DNA of 64,000 nt from Alteromonadaceae bacterium BrNp21-10 (GCA_030418115.1 JAUHQD010000011.1:62001-126000); one strand, 5' to 3'; positions 16,370-25,905 are shown, counted from the stretch's first letter. Notes: a model not told the origin generated them from the letters alone. A program made the numbers and translations.

Positions 16370-16684
16370 TTAATCCTTATTACTGCTATTTACGCCCAAC
16401 CGCGTATGGCTGGCAATATAATCACTTTTTAAATTAGTGAGATGTACATGTTCACCCACAGCTATATCTTGCGTCGCAGAGCCAATAGCCACGCCATACT
16501 TAATGATTTTTTGGCCTTTATGGATAAATTGACTGGCCACTTTATGCCCAACCTCAATGGCATGGGTTAACTGAAACTGTTCACCATTAAGAGCTACAAC
16601 ATAACCTTGGGCGGTATCGGTGCAACACACCACAACGTTATCTTGGGGATGTAACTGTATAAAATGCGCTATTTCTACTGACAC
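16370..16684 (-). CDS. UxaA-type dehydratase, small SAF-domain subunit
   Basis: A 104-residue SAF-domain protein corresponding to the N-terminal part of UxaA: VALNGEQFQLTHAIEVGHKVA is the typical substrate-loop region and IKYGVAIGSATQDIAVGEHVH the second half. Its start overlaps the end of the lactonase gene by 10 bases and it stops 5 bases before the large subunit gene, so all three are translationally linked. It should assemble with the 395-residue partner to form a two-subunit sugar-acid dehydratase acting on L-fuconate. Confidence 0.85.
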   Translation of the reverse strand: MSVEIAHFIQLHPQDNVVVCCTDTAQGYVVALNGEQFQLTHAIEVGHKVASQFIHKGQKIIKYGVAIGSATQDIAVGEHVHLTNLKSDYIASHTRLGVNSSNKD

Positions 16685-17556
16685 GCCGAATCTTCCTTAT
16701 CCAACGGAGATAATCCATATATTCTGCTGACGTTGTCGGCAAAAAACAGTTGTTGTTGTTGAAGATCCCAGCCCAATTGTTCGGCTGCCCACATACAGAA
16801 AGCTAACCATTGTGGATAATGACTACGCTGATTTACTACTGGCCAATCGCTACCCCACAACATGCGCTCAACACCAAAATGCTTAAATACATGTTGGATA
16901 TAATCCATTGCTGGTTGGGTAGTAAAGGCACTCAACGATTCTGAAGGTAAACCGGAAATTTTAATGACCACATTGGCGCATTCTGCTACTTGCTTGAGAT
17001 TTACATACCACTGTTGGCTGGCCTGTTCTCCGGGTTGCCAGTCGAGTTGTGGCTTAGCACAATGATCAATGACTATTTTCAAACGCGGATGGCGCTGGGC
17101 TAATTCATCAATAACCGGCAATTGTTCTGCCGAAATAAGCGCATCAAACACTAATCCCGATACTGCCAGTTTATCGAAAACGTTTTCAAACTGAGGTTGT
17201 AAAATCCAATCCACTGGAGAAATATCCTGCAGCATTGGACGCACGCCAATTAATAACGGATTTTCACTAAGACGCTGTAAATGAGCCACGGCACGTGAGC
17301 TAGAAAAATCGATCCACCCCACTACTCCGGCAATATGTTCTTTCTGGCTGGCAGCCATTTCAAGCAAATATTCGGTCTCTGCCATACTGTCAGCGGCTTG
17401 CACTAAAATACTGCGGTGTACATCATTTTCATTCAGTACTGACAAGGCATCTGCCAAAGAGAAATCTTGATAAAGCACAGGCAACTCCGGTGTTAACCAA
17501 CGATAATCCCCTCTGGATAACTGCCAAATATGCAGATGGCTATCAATAATATTCAT
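16675..17556 (-). CDS. L-fuconolactonase (amidohydrolase family)
   Basis: A 293-residue amidohydrolase-2 family protein. MNIIDSHLHIW gives the HxH metal site, LKIVIDHCAKPQ the central His, and MLWGSDWPVV the C-terminal Asp. It matches the L-fucono-1,5-lactonase/L-rhamnono-lactonase group, which hydrolyses the lactone formed by sugar dehydrogenases. The gene overlaps the aldo/keto reductase gene by ATGA and the SAF-domain gene by 10 bases. Position between dehydrogenase and dehydratase fits step two of oxidative fucose catabolism. Confidence 0.87.
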   Translation of the reverse strand: MNIIDSHLHIWQLSRGDYRWLTPELPVLYQDFSLADALSVLNENDVHRSILVQAADSMAETEYLLEMAASQKEHIAGVVGWIDFSSSRAVAHLQRLSENPLLIGVRPMLQDISPVDWILQPQFENVFDKLAVSGLVFDALISAEQLPVIDELAQRHPRLKIVIDHCAKPQLDWQPGEQASQQWYVNLKQVAECANVVIKISGLPSESLSAFTTQPAMDYIQHVFKHFGVERMLWGSDWPVVNQRSHYPQWLAFCMWAAEQLGWDLQQQQLFFADNVSRIYGLSPLDKEDSACQ

Positions 17557-18602
17557 AACGAAGTGACCATTTTATTCGGTATGGGTGCGCCATCATCGAT
17601 CAGCCCTTTGTTTTTAAGGTTGATCCAAAAATCGGCACTAATGGGTTGATGATAATTATCTAGGGTTTGTTGTGCCTGGGATAATGTGGCAATACCGGGC
17701 GCAACAGCACAAACAGCGGGATGAGCTAATACAAAATGCATAGCAGCGGATGCGAGCGACACGTCAAATTCAGCACATTCACGCTCTAGCAATTGTACTC
17801 GTTGGATCACTGCCGAAGGGGCTTGTGCATAATTGTAATAAGCATCTACACCCTTTGCACCACTGGCTAAAATACCCGAATTATAAATTCCGCCAGCAAT
17901 CACCCCCACCCCTTGTTGTAAACAACGAGGCAACAGCTGTGCCAAGGCGGGCTGCTCTAATAAGGTGTAACGACCCGCCAACAATAAACAATCCAAATCC
18001 GTTAGATCAAGAATATCCAAACAGACTTCGACTTCATTCACCCCTAAACCAAACGCTTTAATATCACCAGCTTGCTTTAACTCTTGTAGGGCTTTGAAGC
18101 CGCCCGATTTAAGCTGCTGCAAATAACCTGTATTAGCATTACCATGGGTTAATTCACCAATATCATGGATCAGTAACAAGTCAATATCAGCGCCGGCTAG
18201 GCGTTTGCTGCTATCTTCGAAAGATTGCATGATGCCGCAATAACTGTAATCAAATTGCACTTCGTAAGGTAAGTCAGAATAAAACCCGTCACGCACCGGG
18301 GGAGCTTGAAAATCGTCGACGTGGCGTAGTAAACGCCCTGCCTTAGTTGATAAAAACAGATCATCATTATTAGCCAATTGTTGAATAAACTGGCCTACGC
18401 GTTGCTCGCTCAATCCAAAACCATAGTACGGCGCGGTATCAAATAGCCTGACACCCTGAGCATACAAAAATTGCAAAATGTCGATAGCCTGATGATCTTG
18501 CATGGGGTGATATAAATTCCCCCATTGCGCGCCACCGACCCCGATTTCAGAAACGCGGCTCTCGGACTGGCCAAGTTGGCGTTTTGAAATTGCTCTCGGC
18601 AT
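17553..18602 (-). CDS. Aldo/keto reductase, probable L-fucose dehydrogenase
   Basis: A 349-residue aldo/keto reductase: VSEIGVGGAQWGNLYH, LFDTAPYYGFGLSEQRVG (catalytic Asp/Tyr), DLLLIHDIG and a C-terminal GIATLSQAQQTLDNY cofactor-binding region. It belongs to the AKR group that includes NAD(P)-dependent L-fucose/D-threo-aldose dehydrogenases of pseudomonads and xanthomonads, which oxidise L-fucose to L-fuconolactone. The ATG at 18602 has GGAG 6 bases upstream; a TTG 12 bases earlier is in frame but coincides with that ribosome site. It is the first gene of the seven-gene operon. No mutarotase (FucU) gene is seen in the window. Confidence 0.85.
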   Translation of the reverse strand: MPRAISKRQLGQSESRVSEIGVGGAQWGNLYHPMQDHQAIDILQFLYAQGVRLFDTAPYYGFGLSEQRVGQFIQQLANNDDLFLSTKAGRLLRHVDDFQAPPVRDGFYSDLPYEVQFDYSYCGIMQSFEDSSKRLAGADIDLLLIHDIGELTHGNANTGYLQQLKSGGFKALQELKQAGDIKAFGLGVNEVEVCLDILDLTDLDCLLLAGRYTLLEQPALAQLLPRCLQQGVGVIAGGIYNSGILASGAKGVDAYYNYAQAPSAVIQRVQLLERECAEFDVSLASAAMHFVLAHPAVCAVAPGIATLSQAQQTLDNYHQPISADFWINLKNKGLIDDGAPIPNKMVTSL

Positions 18603-18668
18603 TAAATACTCCAATATTTATAAGTCAAATGCATCACCATCTGGGTTGTTAACCAAAGAACAATATTA

Positions 18669-18701
18669 TTTTATATTTAAATTATATTTCTAAATATAAA
18701 A
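18669..18701. promoter_or_regulatory. Long AT-rich inverted repeat before the fucose operon
   Basis: TTTTATATTT and its exact complement AAATATAAAA are separated by 13 bases, 67 bp upstream of the operon's first ATG. Position and symmetry suggest a regulator site, with the divergent IclR protein as the obvious candidate, but AT-rich DNA gives such repeats by chance more easily. Confidence 0.4.
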
Positions 18702-18868
18702 TTTATTACGACTTATGTAAATAGGGCGTTAACAAAACACTGGTTACTACGGTTAACTTAGCACTGAAACACTGGATGCGTTGCTGCACATTTTTAGTAC
18801 TAGAATTATGTTTGTTTGCAATTTTTTACTTATAAAAAGCAGTATTTTTTAGAAATGAGGTGAATTCA

Positions 18869-18994
18869 GTGTTAAATTTGTGTGTAATCATTATGGTAGC
18901 GCTGAATGTAACGATTAACGCAAGTAACGCAAGCGCAATGCCAGAAAAACCAATAGCCGTAGCCAGCATTTTAACGTGCAATGTATCACTCTAA
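18869..18994 (+). CDS. Possible small exported peptide, 41 aa
   Basis: A short frame starting with GTG, preceded by GAGGTG at ideal spacing. It encodes MLNLCVIIMVALNVTINASNAS, which looks like a signal peptide, then AMPEKPIAVASILTCNVSL. It lies in the 466-bp gap between the fucose operon and the iclR gene and points toward iclR. It could be a genuine small protein, a leader peptide or the decayed N-terminus of a lost exported protein. No family recognised. Confidence 0.35.
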   Translation: MLNLCVIIMVALNVTINASNASAMPEKPIAVASILTCNVSL

Positions 18995-19068
18995 TACTCA
19001 AGAGTTTGAATAGCCATTTCATTCACTCTGACTTTCAGGCACTTTGCCATTTGATATAAAGGATCGAT

Positions 19069-19857
19069 ATGACATCAGCAAATTCAACAACGGAAGTGAT
19101 GGAAAAGAAATATACGGCGCCCGCGTTAGAAAAAGGTTTAGATATTATAGAGTTGTTAGCCAATGAAGGTGAGGGTTTAAAACTAAAAGATATCGCCGTG
19201 CGCTTGAATAAATCCGTATCGGAAATATTTCGTATGGTGTCGGTATTGGAACGACGTCAGTATTTAACCTTTGATACCGACGGCGATCGCTATAGTTTAT
19301 CTCTGCGCTTATTTGAAATCGCTCACCAGCATGTGCCTATTCAAAAACTGGTTAAAGCCGCCTCTATAGAAATGGAAAAACTTGCTAAGACTATCGATCA
19401 GTCATGCCATTTAACCATTTGTTCTAACAATCAAGCGATGGTAGTGGTACAGAAAGACAGTCCAATGGATAAACTGATTACCATACGTTTAGGTGCAACC
19501 GCTCCGTTGCTCAACTCCTGTTCAGGACATATATTTATTGCCTTTTCCGCTCCAGAGGTACAACAACAACTTATCGCCAATCTTGAAGATCAAGTACCGC
19601 CAGCAGAGGTAGAAAACATTATTTCTATTATTCAAAATCAGGGTTATGAGCGGATGTTGAGTAAACAAATCCAAGGTGTAGAAGACATTGGTTTCCCTAT
19701 TTATAACTATGACAAGCAATTAGTCGCTTGTTTAGTCATCCCCTATTTACATTACATAGGGGATTTAAATTCAGTGAATATCAATACTGCAATTAAAGAA
19801 ATCCAACAAACCGCCAGCCGCATTTCCCAAAAGCTAGGCGCATCCACGACAGTATAA
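19069..19857 (+). CDS. IclR-family transcriptional regulator
   Basis: A 262-residue IclR regulator. The winged HTH spans about residues 15-75 (ALEKGLDIIELLANEGEGLK ... LNKSVSEIFRMVSVLERRQYL) and the effector-binding domain follows (LTICSNNQAMVVVQKDSP, LGATAPLLNSCSGHIFIAF, IQGVEDIGFPIYNY). AAGGA stands 5 bases before the ATG. It is located between the divergent fucose operon and the GH95-led polysaccharide locus, so it most likely controls both, answering to a fucose-derived sugar acid such as 2-keto-3-deoxy-fuconate. IclR proteins commonly sense such intermediates. The effector is inferred, not seen. Confidence 0.93.
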   Translation: MTSANSTTEVMEKKYTAPALEKGLDIIELLANEGEGLKLKDIAVRLNKSVSEIFRMVSVLERRQYLTFDTDGDRYSLSLRLFEIAHQHVPIQKLVKAASIEMEKLAKTIDQSCHLTICSNNQAMVVVQKDSPMDKLITIRLGATAPLLNSCSGHIFIAFSAPEVQQQLIANLEDQVPPAEVENIISIIQNQGYERMLSKQIQGVEDIGFPIYNYDKQLVACLVIPYLHYIGDLNSVNINTAIKEIQQTASRISQKLGASTTV

Positions 19858-19884
19858 ACTGTAGTGTTCGCCTAGCTACAGTTT
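19856..19884 (+). terminator. Hairpin at the end of iclR
   Basis: AAACTGTAG and CTACAGTTT pair exactly around an 11-base loop, overlapping the iclR stop codon. There is no U-tract, so termination is possible but not certain. Confidence 0.5.
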
Positions 19885-20038
19885 GAGCGTCCTGACCACC
19901 CTCCACACCGATCCCCCCAACCTGATTATGCATATTTATCGGTAGGGTTCTTACATTTAGCAACTGTCTTAAAACTCCATATAAATATTAATTTTATTTG
20001 TAAAAATCATCCTTACAAGATAACTCATTGTTTTGCAT

Positions 20039-20060
20039 GCATTTAATTTATATTAAATGC
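20039..20060. promoter_or_regulatory. Inverted repeat upstream of the GH95 gene
   Basis: GCATTTAAT-TTAT-ATTAAATGC, nine matching bases per arm, 145 bp before the GH95 start. A second looser repeat, TGTAAA...TTTACA, spans 20101-20130. The 347-bp gap between iclR and GH95 is otherwise empty, and these are the only candidate regulatory sites I see in it. Confidence 0.45.
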
Positions 20061-20204
20061 TCACATTACTTATGTTTTGTATTTGATAATAACTTTTAAA
20101 TGTAAAATATATTTGATTAACAAATTTACAACATCTACTATGGCGAATATGGGCTTAAATTACCGCACAATAGTATTACTGATGATCTTGAGGTTGATAG
20201 AATA

Positions 20205-22688
20205 ATGACAGTGGTTTTTCACAACGTCTTTGATGGATTTACAACGGTTTTACATCGCGGATTAGTGATGGCGGCGGTGATCACTGCTGCGCCTGTGCTA
20301 GCCGTAACTGACCTAGCCAATGAAGAAACTAAACCGGTCCATTTGCAAAAATCAAACAGCTCGGCAGTATATACAAACAGCGACAATGTTATTTGGTATG
20401 AAAAAGCGGGAAGCGATTGGGAAAAACACTCTTTACCTATTGGTAATGGAGCCTTAGGCGCTACTATTTTAGGTGCAGTTGAAACCGATTACATTCAGTT
20501 TAGTGAAAAAACGTTATGGACCGGCGGCCCTGGCGCTAAAGAAGGCTACGATTTTGGACTGCCTGCACAAGGTAGCCATTACCCACAATTACTTGAGCAA
20601 ATACAACAGCAGCTATGGCAGCAAAAAAAACTAGCCCCTAAAGCGGTTGCCGATGTGTTAGGTCGTCCTAATCCTGGCTATGGTAGTTACCAAAGCTTTG
20701 CTGATATTCAAATGCAGTTTGCCCATCCCCAAGGTGACGTAAAAAACTACCGACGGACCTTAGATATGAACCGAGCCGTGGTATCGGTTAGCTACAGTAT
20801 TAATAACGTTGATTATTCACGTGAATATTTTGTCAGCTATCCCGATAACACTATTGTCATTAAAGTGTCGGCCAACCACGCCGCCAGCATCAATGTAGAC
20901 TTAGGTTTTGCCTTACCTACCAACCGCAGTGTGAATTGGGCTAATACTGAGCAAGGTTTACGGGTATCCGGTGTACTGCATGATAATGGCTTAGGCTATG
21001 CCGCCGGCATGCAAGTGCATGCTAATAATGGCGAAATAAACCATACACAAAACCAGCAAATGTCGGTTAAAAATGCCGATACCGTATGGATAACGGTGGC
21101 AGCCAATACCGACTACGCCCAGCAATATCCCAAATATCGTGGTACCGCACCTTTACCTAAAGTCGACGCGACCCTCAAAAAAATTGCCGATCTTAGCTAT
21201 CAGCAATTACTCAACAATCATCTACAGGATTATCAGTCTTTATTTTCTCGGGTTGAGTTGAATATTAATCAGGCCGATAACAACCTTGCCACCGATAAGC
21301 TACTCAGCGGTTACCACAGTATCAATAGCGAACAGCAAAACCGTACCTTAGAAGCTCTTTATTATCAGTTTGGCCGTTATCTGTTAATTAGTTCCTCACG
21401 GGCTGGTTCTCTACCTGCGAATTTACAAGGGGTATGGAATAAACATGAATACGCGCCATGGAGCGCTGATTATCACGTCAATATCAATTTGCAGATGAAC
21501 TACTGGCTGGCAGATATGACCAACCTTAGTGAAACCTTGCCGCCGCTGTTTGATTTTGTCGATAGCCTTGTTGAGCCAGGTACCCAAACCGCCAAACGTT
21601 TATTTAATGCTCCAGGCTGGACCTTGCTACTAAATACCAATATCTGGGGATTTACCGGCTTAATCGCTTGGCCTACCGCCTTCTGGCAACCCGAAGCGGC
21701 GGCTTGGATGGCGCAGCACTATTACGAACACTACCGTTTCAGCCTAGATCAAAACTTCTTGGAACAGCGTGCCTACCCCATTATGAAGTCAGCGACCGAG
21801 TTTTGGTTGTACAACCTTAAGGTTGATCCGCAATTTGGCAGTCGCGTTGTCAATCCTAGTTATTCCCCTGAACATGGTGAATTTACTGTTGCCGCGGCCA
21901 TGTCTCAACAGATCGTATTTGATTTACTCAGCAACACCTTATTCAGTGCTAAATTGCTAAGTGATAATGACATGGTCAAACGCATTCAACCGGTATTAGC
22001 AGAACTAGATCCCGGCCTGCGCATTGGCAGTTGGGGACAACTTCAGGAATGGCGTGAAGATATTGACGATAAAACCAGTCAGCACCGACATATTTCACAA
22101 CTGTATGCATTGCATCCAGCCAATCATATATCACCGCTGTCAACGCCCAAACTAGCCGAAGCCGCTAAAGTCACCCTTAATGCTCGTGGTGATGGTGGCA
22201 CGGGCTGGAGTAAAGCGTGGAAAGTTAACTTTTGGGCGCGCCTATTTGATGGCGACAGAGCACTGAAACTGCTATCAGAACAATTACTGCATAGCACCTT
22301 AAGTAACCTTTGGGATAATCACCCTCCGTTTCAAATTGACGGTAACTTTGGTGGTACCGCAGGTATGACTGAAATGCTATTGCAAAGCCAGCACAATGAC
22401 ATTCATTTACTGCCGGCGCTCCCCTCAAAATGGCCACAAGGTCATGTTAAAGGCCTAAAAGCACGCGGAAATGTGCAAGTGGATATGCAGTGGCACAACA
22501 ATCGATTAACCCAAGCCACTTTGCGCAGTCAATCAGCCCAGACTCTACATGTGCGCAATAGCAGTCTAACTAACAACTCCAAACTAGTAGATCAAAACGG
22601 TAAAACGGTTGAATTTACTTTGGATGATCAGGTTTTGAAATTTAAAACCAAAAGCAACATGCGTTACACAATCATCAATAGTTCCTAA
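20205..22688 (+). CDS. GH95 family alpha-L-fucosidase
   Basis: An 827-residue glycoside hydrolase of family GH95. It opens with the family's VIWYEKAGSDWEKHSLPIGN followed by GALGATILG. In the (alpha/alpha)6 barrel it has SSRAGSLPANLQGVWN, YHVNINLQMNYWLADMTN, VVNPSYSPEHGEF and FQIDGNFGGTAGMTEMLLQS, where known GH95 enzymes place their catalytic Asn/Asp/Glu residues. A signal-like segment (GLVMAAVITAAPVLA) implies periplasmic export. GH95 members are 1,2-alpha-L-fucosidases or alpha-L-galactosidases; Cellvibrio Afc95A, from a xyloglucan locus, removes the terminal fucose of xyloglucan. The GH35, GH5 and fucose genes nearby support this. It is the first gene of the plus-strand locus. Confidence 0.93.
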   Translation: MTVVFHNVFDGFTTVLHRGLVMAAVITAAPVLAVTDLANEETKPVHLQKSNSSAVYTNSDNVIWYEKAGSDWEKHSLPIGNGALGATILGAVETDYIQFSEKTLWTGGPGAKEGYDFGLPAQGSHYPQLLEQIQQQLWQQKKLAPKAVADVLGRPNPGYGSYQSFADIQMQFAHPQGDVKNYRRTLDMNRAVVSVSYSINNVDYSREYFVSYPDNTIVIKVSANHAASINVDLGFALPTNRSVNWANTEQGLRVSGVLHDNGLGYAAGMQVHANNGEINHTQNQQMSVKNADTVWITVAANTDYAQQYPKYRGTAPLPKVDATLKKIADLSYQQLLNNHLQDYQSLFSRVELNINQADNNLATDKLLSGYHSINSEQQNRTLEALYYQFGRYLLISSSRAGSLPANLQGVWNKHEYAPWSADYHVNINLQMNYWLADMTNLSETLPPLFDFVDSLVEPGTQTAKRLFNAPGWTLLLNTNIWGFTGLIAWPTAFWQPEAAAWMAQHYYEHYRFSLDQNFLEQRAYPIMKSATEFWLYNLKVDPQFGSRVVNPSYSPEHGEFTVAAAMSQQIVFDLLSNTLFSAKLLSDNDMVKRIQPVLAELDPGLRIGSWGQLQEWREDIDDKTSQHRHISQLYALHPANHISPLSTPKLAEAAKVTLNARGDGGTGWSKAWKVNFWARLFDGDRALKLLSEQLLHSTLSNLWDNHPPFQIDGNFGGTAGMTEMLLQSQHNDIHLLPALPSKWPQGHVKGLKARGNVQVDMQWHNNRLTQATLRSQSAQTLHVRNSSLTNNSKLVDQNGKTVEFTLDDQVLKFKTKSNMRYTIINSS

Positions 22689-22745
22689 TTTAAGGCGACA
22701 TTAAACCGGTACTAATAGCCCAATTAATTTGTCACGAACCCTTTT

Positions 22746-22759
22746 TGCCACCGGTGGCA
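22746..22759. promoter_or_regulatory. Perfect 14-bp palindrome before the TonB receptor
   Basis: TGCCACCGGTGGCA is an exact palindrome 149 bp upstream of the TonB-dependent receptor start. Its TGxCACCGGTGxCA shape is like sugar-responsive LacI-family operators of proteobacteria. No LacI regulator is in the window. The rest of the 220-bp gap shows nothing else. Confidence 0.5.
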
Positions 22760-22908
22760 GTTATCATACAAAGCAAGCTAACTGATATGGGTGCTCTAAA
22801 GCAACAAGATGAAGTTCAAGAATTAAAAATTTTGACCAATGTGAATGACGCCTATTAAGTCCTAGTCAGCTCATTTACAACATAAAAATATAAAAATGGG
22901 AGTAACTA

Positions 22909-25857
22909 ATGAAACAACATAATAACACTACAGTATTCCGTCGTTCACGTACGTCTCTATGCGTACTCAGTGCATTAGGTATGCTTTCTTCAGGGTTAAC
23001 GTACGCCCAAGAAGTTGCCGAAAACGTCGATGAAGAAACGGAAATCATTGAAGTTACTGGTCTTCGGTCCAGTATTATTTCAGCGCAAGCCAGAAAACAG
23101 AATTCAAACAAAATCATGGATGGTATCAGCGCCGATGATTTAGGCGCATTGCCCGACCGCAGCGTGACCGAAACCTTACAGCGGGTTGCCGGTGTGGCCA
23201 TTGACCGTTATATGTCTTTGGGCGATCCAGAACATTTCTCGGTAGAAGGTAACGGCGTAATTGTTCGTGGTTTATCCCAAGTACGCAGTGAATTAAACGG
23301 CCGCAGTTCATTTAGTGCTAATGGTGGCCGCAGCTTAAGCTTTGGTGATGTTCCACCAGAACTACTTAATGCAGTAAACATTTACAAAAGCCCTACAGCC
23401 GACCAAGTGGAAGGTGGCCTTGCTGGCACTATCGATTTAGAAACCAAATTGCCATTCCATAACGACGGACAAAAAATGTCTTTCAGCTTAGAAGCAAACT
23501 ATGGCGATATGATTAAAGAAACCACACCCGCCTACTCTGCCCTATATAGTAATACTTGGGATACTAAGGTCGGTAAATTTGGTTTCTTAGCCGATTTTGC
23601 GTTTTCAGAATTATCTACACGTAACGATTCAATCTATGTTCGCCCCTTCTTCTCCCGCAATGATATGCCAGGTCATGAAGGCGAAGAAGTCTATGTGCCT
23701 CGTGGCGCTGATTGGCGGACCATGCACTTTAACCGTGAACGCTCTGGTGAATATATTGCCTTACAATGGGCTCCTGCTGATAACCATGAACTCACACTGA
23801 CCTATTTTAACAGTGAGTATGATATGCGCTGGGACGAAGATGCTATCTTCGTCAGTAATGATATTACCGCTATTGTAGCCGCCGCCGACAGTACTTATGA
23901 TGCCAATGGTGTTATGACCAAAGGCCGTTTAAGTGAAACTGATGGCATTCAAATGGGTTCTGATATTCGGGTGTCTACTCAGAATGCACAAACTCAAGAC
24001 ATTTCATTAAAGTACAAATATTTCAATGATACGTCTGAGTTTAGTTTCTCTGTACAGCGTGTTGAAGCGAGCTCCACCGGTATAGATTCAACGGTAGCTG
24101 TGGCCACTCGCGTACCTTATATTGATATCGATTTATCTGGTAGCCTGCCTTCAGTCACCTCAGATCCAAACCATTTAGGTGACCCAAACAACTATGTTTG
24201 GGATTTCTTAATGGATAACCAATATGACAACACCGGTGATATGACTACCGCTGCTGCGGATTATGAATACTTCATTGAAGACAGCATGATTAAATCAGTC
24301 AAAGTGGGTGGTCGTTTTAGTAAGTCAACCTCTGACAATTTTGATTCAGGTTATAACTGGGGCGCCGTCGGTAACTGGTTATACAGTTCTGGTTTAATCG
24401 AAAGTGGTGCGAATCCGGTTGAATCCGATATGCATCTCAATGAATTTGATAATTTTTTCCACGGTGATGTGGCTGCACCAGCTAATTTGTATGCACCCAT
24501 TGCACATTTTGCCGAAGGTTTTCAAAACGGTAGCTACCAAGAAGTATTAGATAAAGTCACTTATGTTGATAACGGCTGGTTTAATCCCGTGGGTAACGTC
24601 TGGCAAGCCAGAAACTTAGAAGATGATCAGTGGTATAACTCCCAAGAGGAAAAAACGTCCGCAATCTACGTGCAGGCTAACTACGAGTTCGAAAATTTAA
24701 AATACCCTGTAAGTGGTAACATCGGCGTGCGTTATGTGAAAACCGACAATACCGCGTTTGGCTATCTTACGTTTCCAAGTGGAGACCTATTTGGTAATGA
24801 TTCCTATGAGGAACGTGCGGCAGAACATTCCTACAACAATGTATTACCTAGCTTAAACGTAAAAATCGAACTGAGAGAAGACTTACTATTACGTTTGGCT
24901 GCAGCCAAGGCTATGACTCGCCCGGCTTTTAGTAGCCTACGTTCCAGCTTGGCCTTAAATGCAGAAATTCCAACTGAGCGTCGCGACGAGTTCATTGATC
25001 CTGTTACTAATGAGTTTATCAAAATTCCAACCGCTGCTGACTATGAGAAAACAGCGGATACAGATTACAACCCATATCTTGATCCTATGACATCAACTCA
25101 ATTTGATGCTTCATTAGAGTGGTATTACGAAGACTCAAGTTCAATGTACTTTGCGTTGTTTAGCAAAGATATTGAAGGCGATCAGATAGAGCAATTTACC
25201 AACGAAAGTTACGGAGCAGAAGGATATCCACAGCAAGAATACCGTATTTCACGTCCAGTAAGCGAAGGCAAAGCTAAAATTAAAGGGGCTGAATTCAGTG
25301 TGAACCACTTCTTCACTAGCTTACCCTCACCCTTTGATGGTTTAGGCATTAGTGCCAATTACACCTACATCGACAGTAAGAGTATCGTCAATGAAGACAG
25401 TGCGCCTGTAGATACTAATGGTCTACCTTATGACTATGAACTGCCCTTCAAAGCGATTTCTAAAAATTCCTATAACATTGTAGGGATTTATCAGAAATAC
25501 GATGTAACGGTGCGTTTAGCCTATAACTGGCGTAGTGAATTCTTAACTTCTGTGGGTGCTAATGGTTTTAATGGCTCAACAGCCATCACTGACAGTGGTT
25601 ATGTAACCATAGATGATGGCACTGATGAGCAGTTAAAAGCAGATTGGCGCTTACCTGTGCTCAATGATGCTGCCGGTTATTTAGATGCTTCAGTATCCTA
25701 CAAAATAAATGACAATTTCTCTGTATCACTTAATGCCAATAACTTAAGTAATACCGTGACCAAAAACTTCGTTAAACAAACGGATTCTGGCGACCACGAC
25801 TCAGCCTTTCATGTGAATGACAGACGCTTTTCATTGGCGTTAACCGCAAATTTCTAA
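22909..25857 (+). CDS. TonB-dependent outer-membrane receptor
   Basis: A 982-residue receptor of the large Caulobacter/Alteromonas glycan type. There is a signal peptide to about residue 33 (SGLTYA before QEVAE), then a TonB box EIIEVTG (45-51). A plug domain follows, with ALPDRSVTETLQRVAGVAID, GLSQVRSELNG and VNIYKSPTADQVEGGLAGTIDL, then a beta-barrel ending in the outer-membrane signature LALTANF (terminal Phe). It imports oligosaccharides across the outer membrane using TonB energy. GGAG precedes the ATG. It sits after GH95 and before the halogenase-like pair, the usual company of this receptor type. A strong terminator follows. Likely cargo: xyloglucan oligosaccharides (inferred). Confidence 0.95.
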   Translation: MKQHNNTTVFRRSRTSLCVLSALGMLSSGLTYAQEVAENVDEETEIIEVTGLRSSIISAQARKQNSNKIMDGISADDLGALPDRSVTETLQRVAGVAIDRYMSLGDPEHFSVEGNGVIVRGLSQVRSELNGRSSFSANGGRSLSFGDVPPELLNAVNIYKSPTADQVEGGLAGTIDLETKLPFHNDGQKMSFSLEANYGDMIKETTPAYSALYSNTWDTKVGKFGFLADFAFSELSTRNDSIYVRPFFSRNDMPGHEGEEVYVPRGADWRTMHFNRERSGEYIALQWAPADNHELTLTYFNSEYDMRWDEDAIFVSNDITAIVAAADSTYDANGVMTKGRLSETDGIQMGSDIRVSTQNAQTQDISLKYKYFNDTSEFSFSVQRVEASSTGIDSTVAVATRVPYIDIDLSGSLPSVTSDPNHLGDPNNYVWDFLMDNQYDNTGDMTTAAADYEYFIEDSMIKSVKVGGRFSKSTSDNFDSGYNWGAVGNWLYSSGLIESGANPVESDMHLNEFDNFFHGDVAAPANLYAPIAHFAEGFQNGSYQEVLDKVTYVDNGWFNPVGNVWQARNLEDDQWYNSQEEKTSAIYVQANYEFENLKYPVSGNIGVRYVKTDNTAFGYLTFPSGDLFGNDSYEERAAEHSYNNVLPSLNVKIELREDLLLRLAAAKAMTRPAFSSLRSSLALNAEIPTERRDEFIDPVTNEFIKIPTAADYEKTADTDYNPYLDPMTSTQFDASLEWYYEDSSSMYFALFSKDIEGDQIEQFTNESYGAEGYPQQEYRISRPVSEGKAKIKGAEFSVNHFFTSLPSPFDGLGISANYTYIDSKSIVNEDSAPVDTNGLPYDYELPFKAISKNSYNIVGIYQKYDVTVRLAYNWRSEFLTSVGANGFNGSTAITDSGYVTIDDGTDEQLKADWRLPVLNDAAGYLDASVSYKINDNFSVSLNANNLSNTVTKNFVKQTDSGDHDSAFHVNDRRFSLALTANF

Positions 25858-25883
25858 GAATTAGTATTAGTCCATAAGTTGGG

Positions 25884-25905
25884 GGCACCTTCGGGTGCCT
25901 TTTTT
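25884..25905 (+). terminator. Rho-independent terminator after the TonB receptor
   Basis: GGCACC-TTCG-GGTGCC, a 6-bp stem with a stable tetraloop, followed by six T residues; 27 bp after the receptor stop. It probably lets the receptor be expressed more strongly than the genes behind it. Confidence 0.93.
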
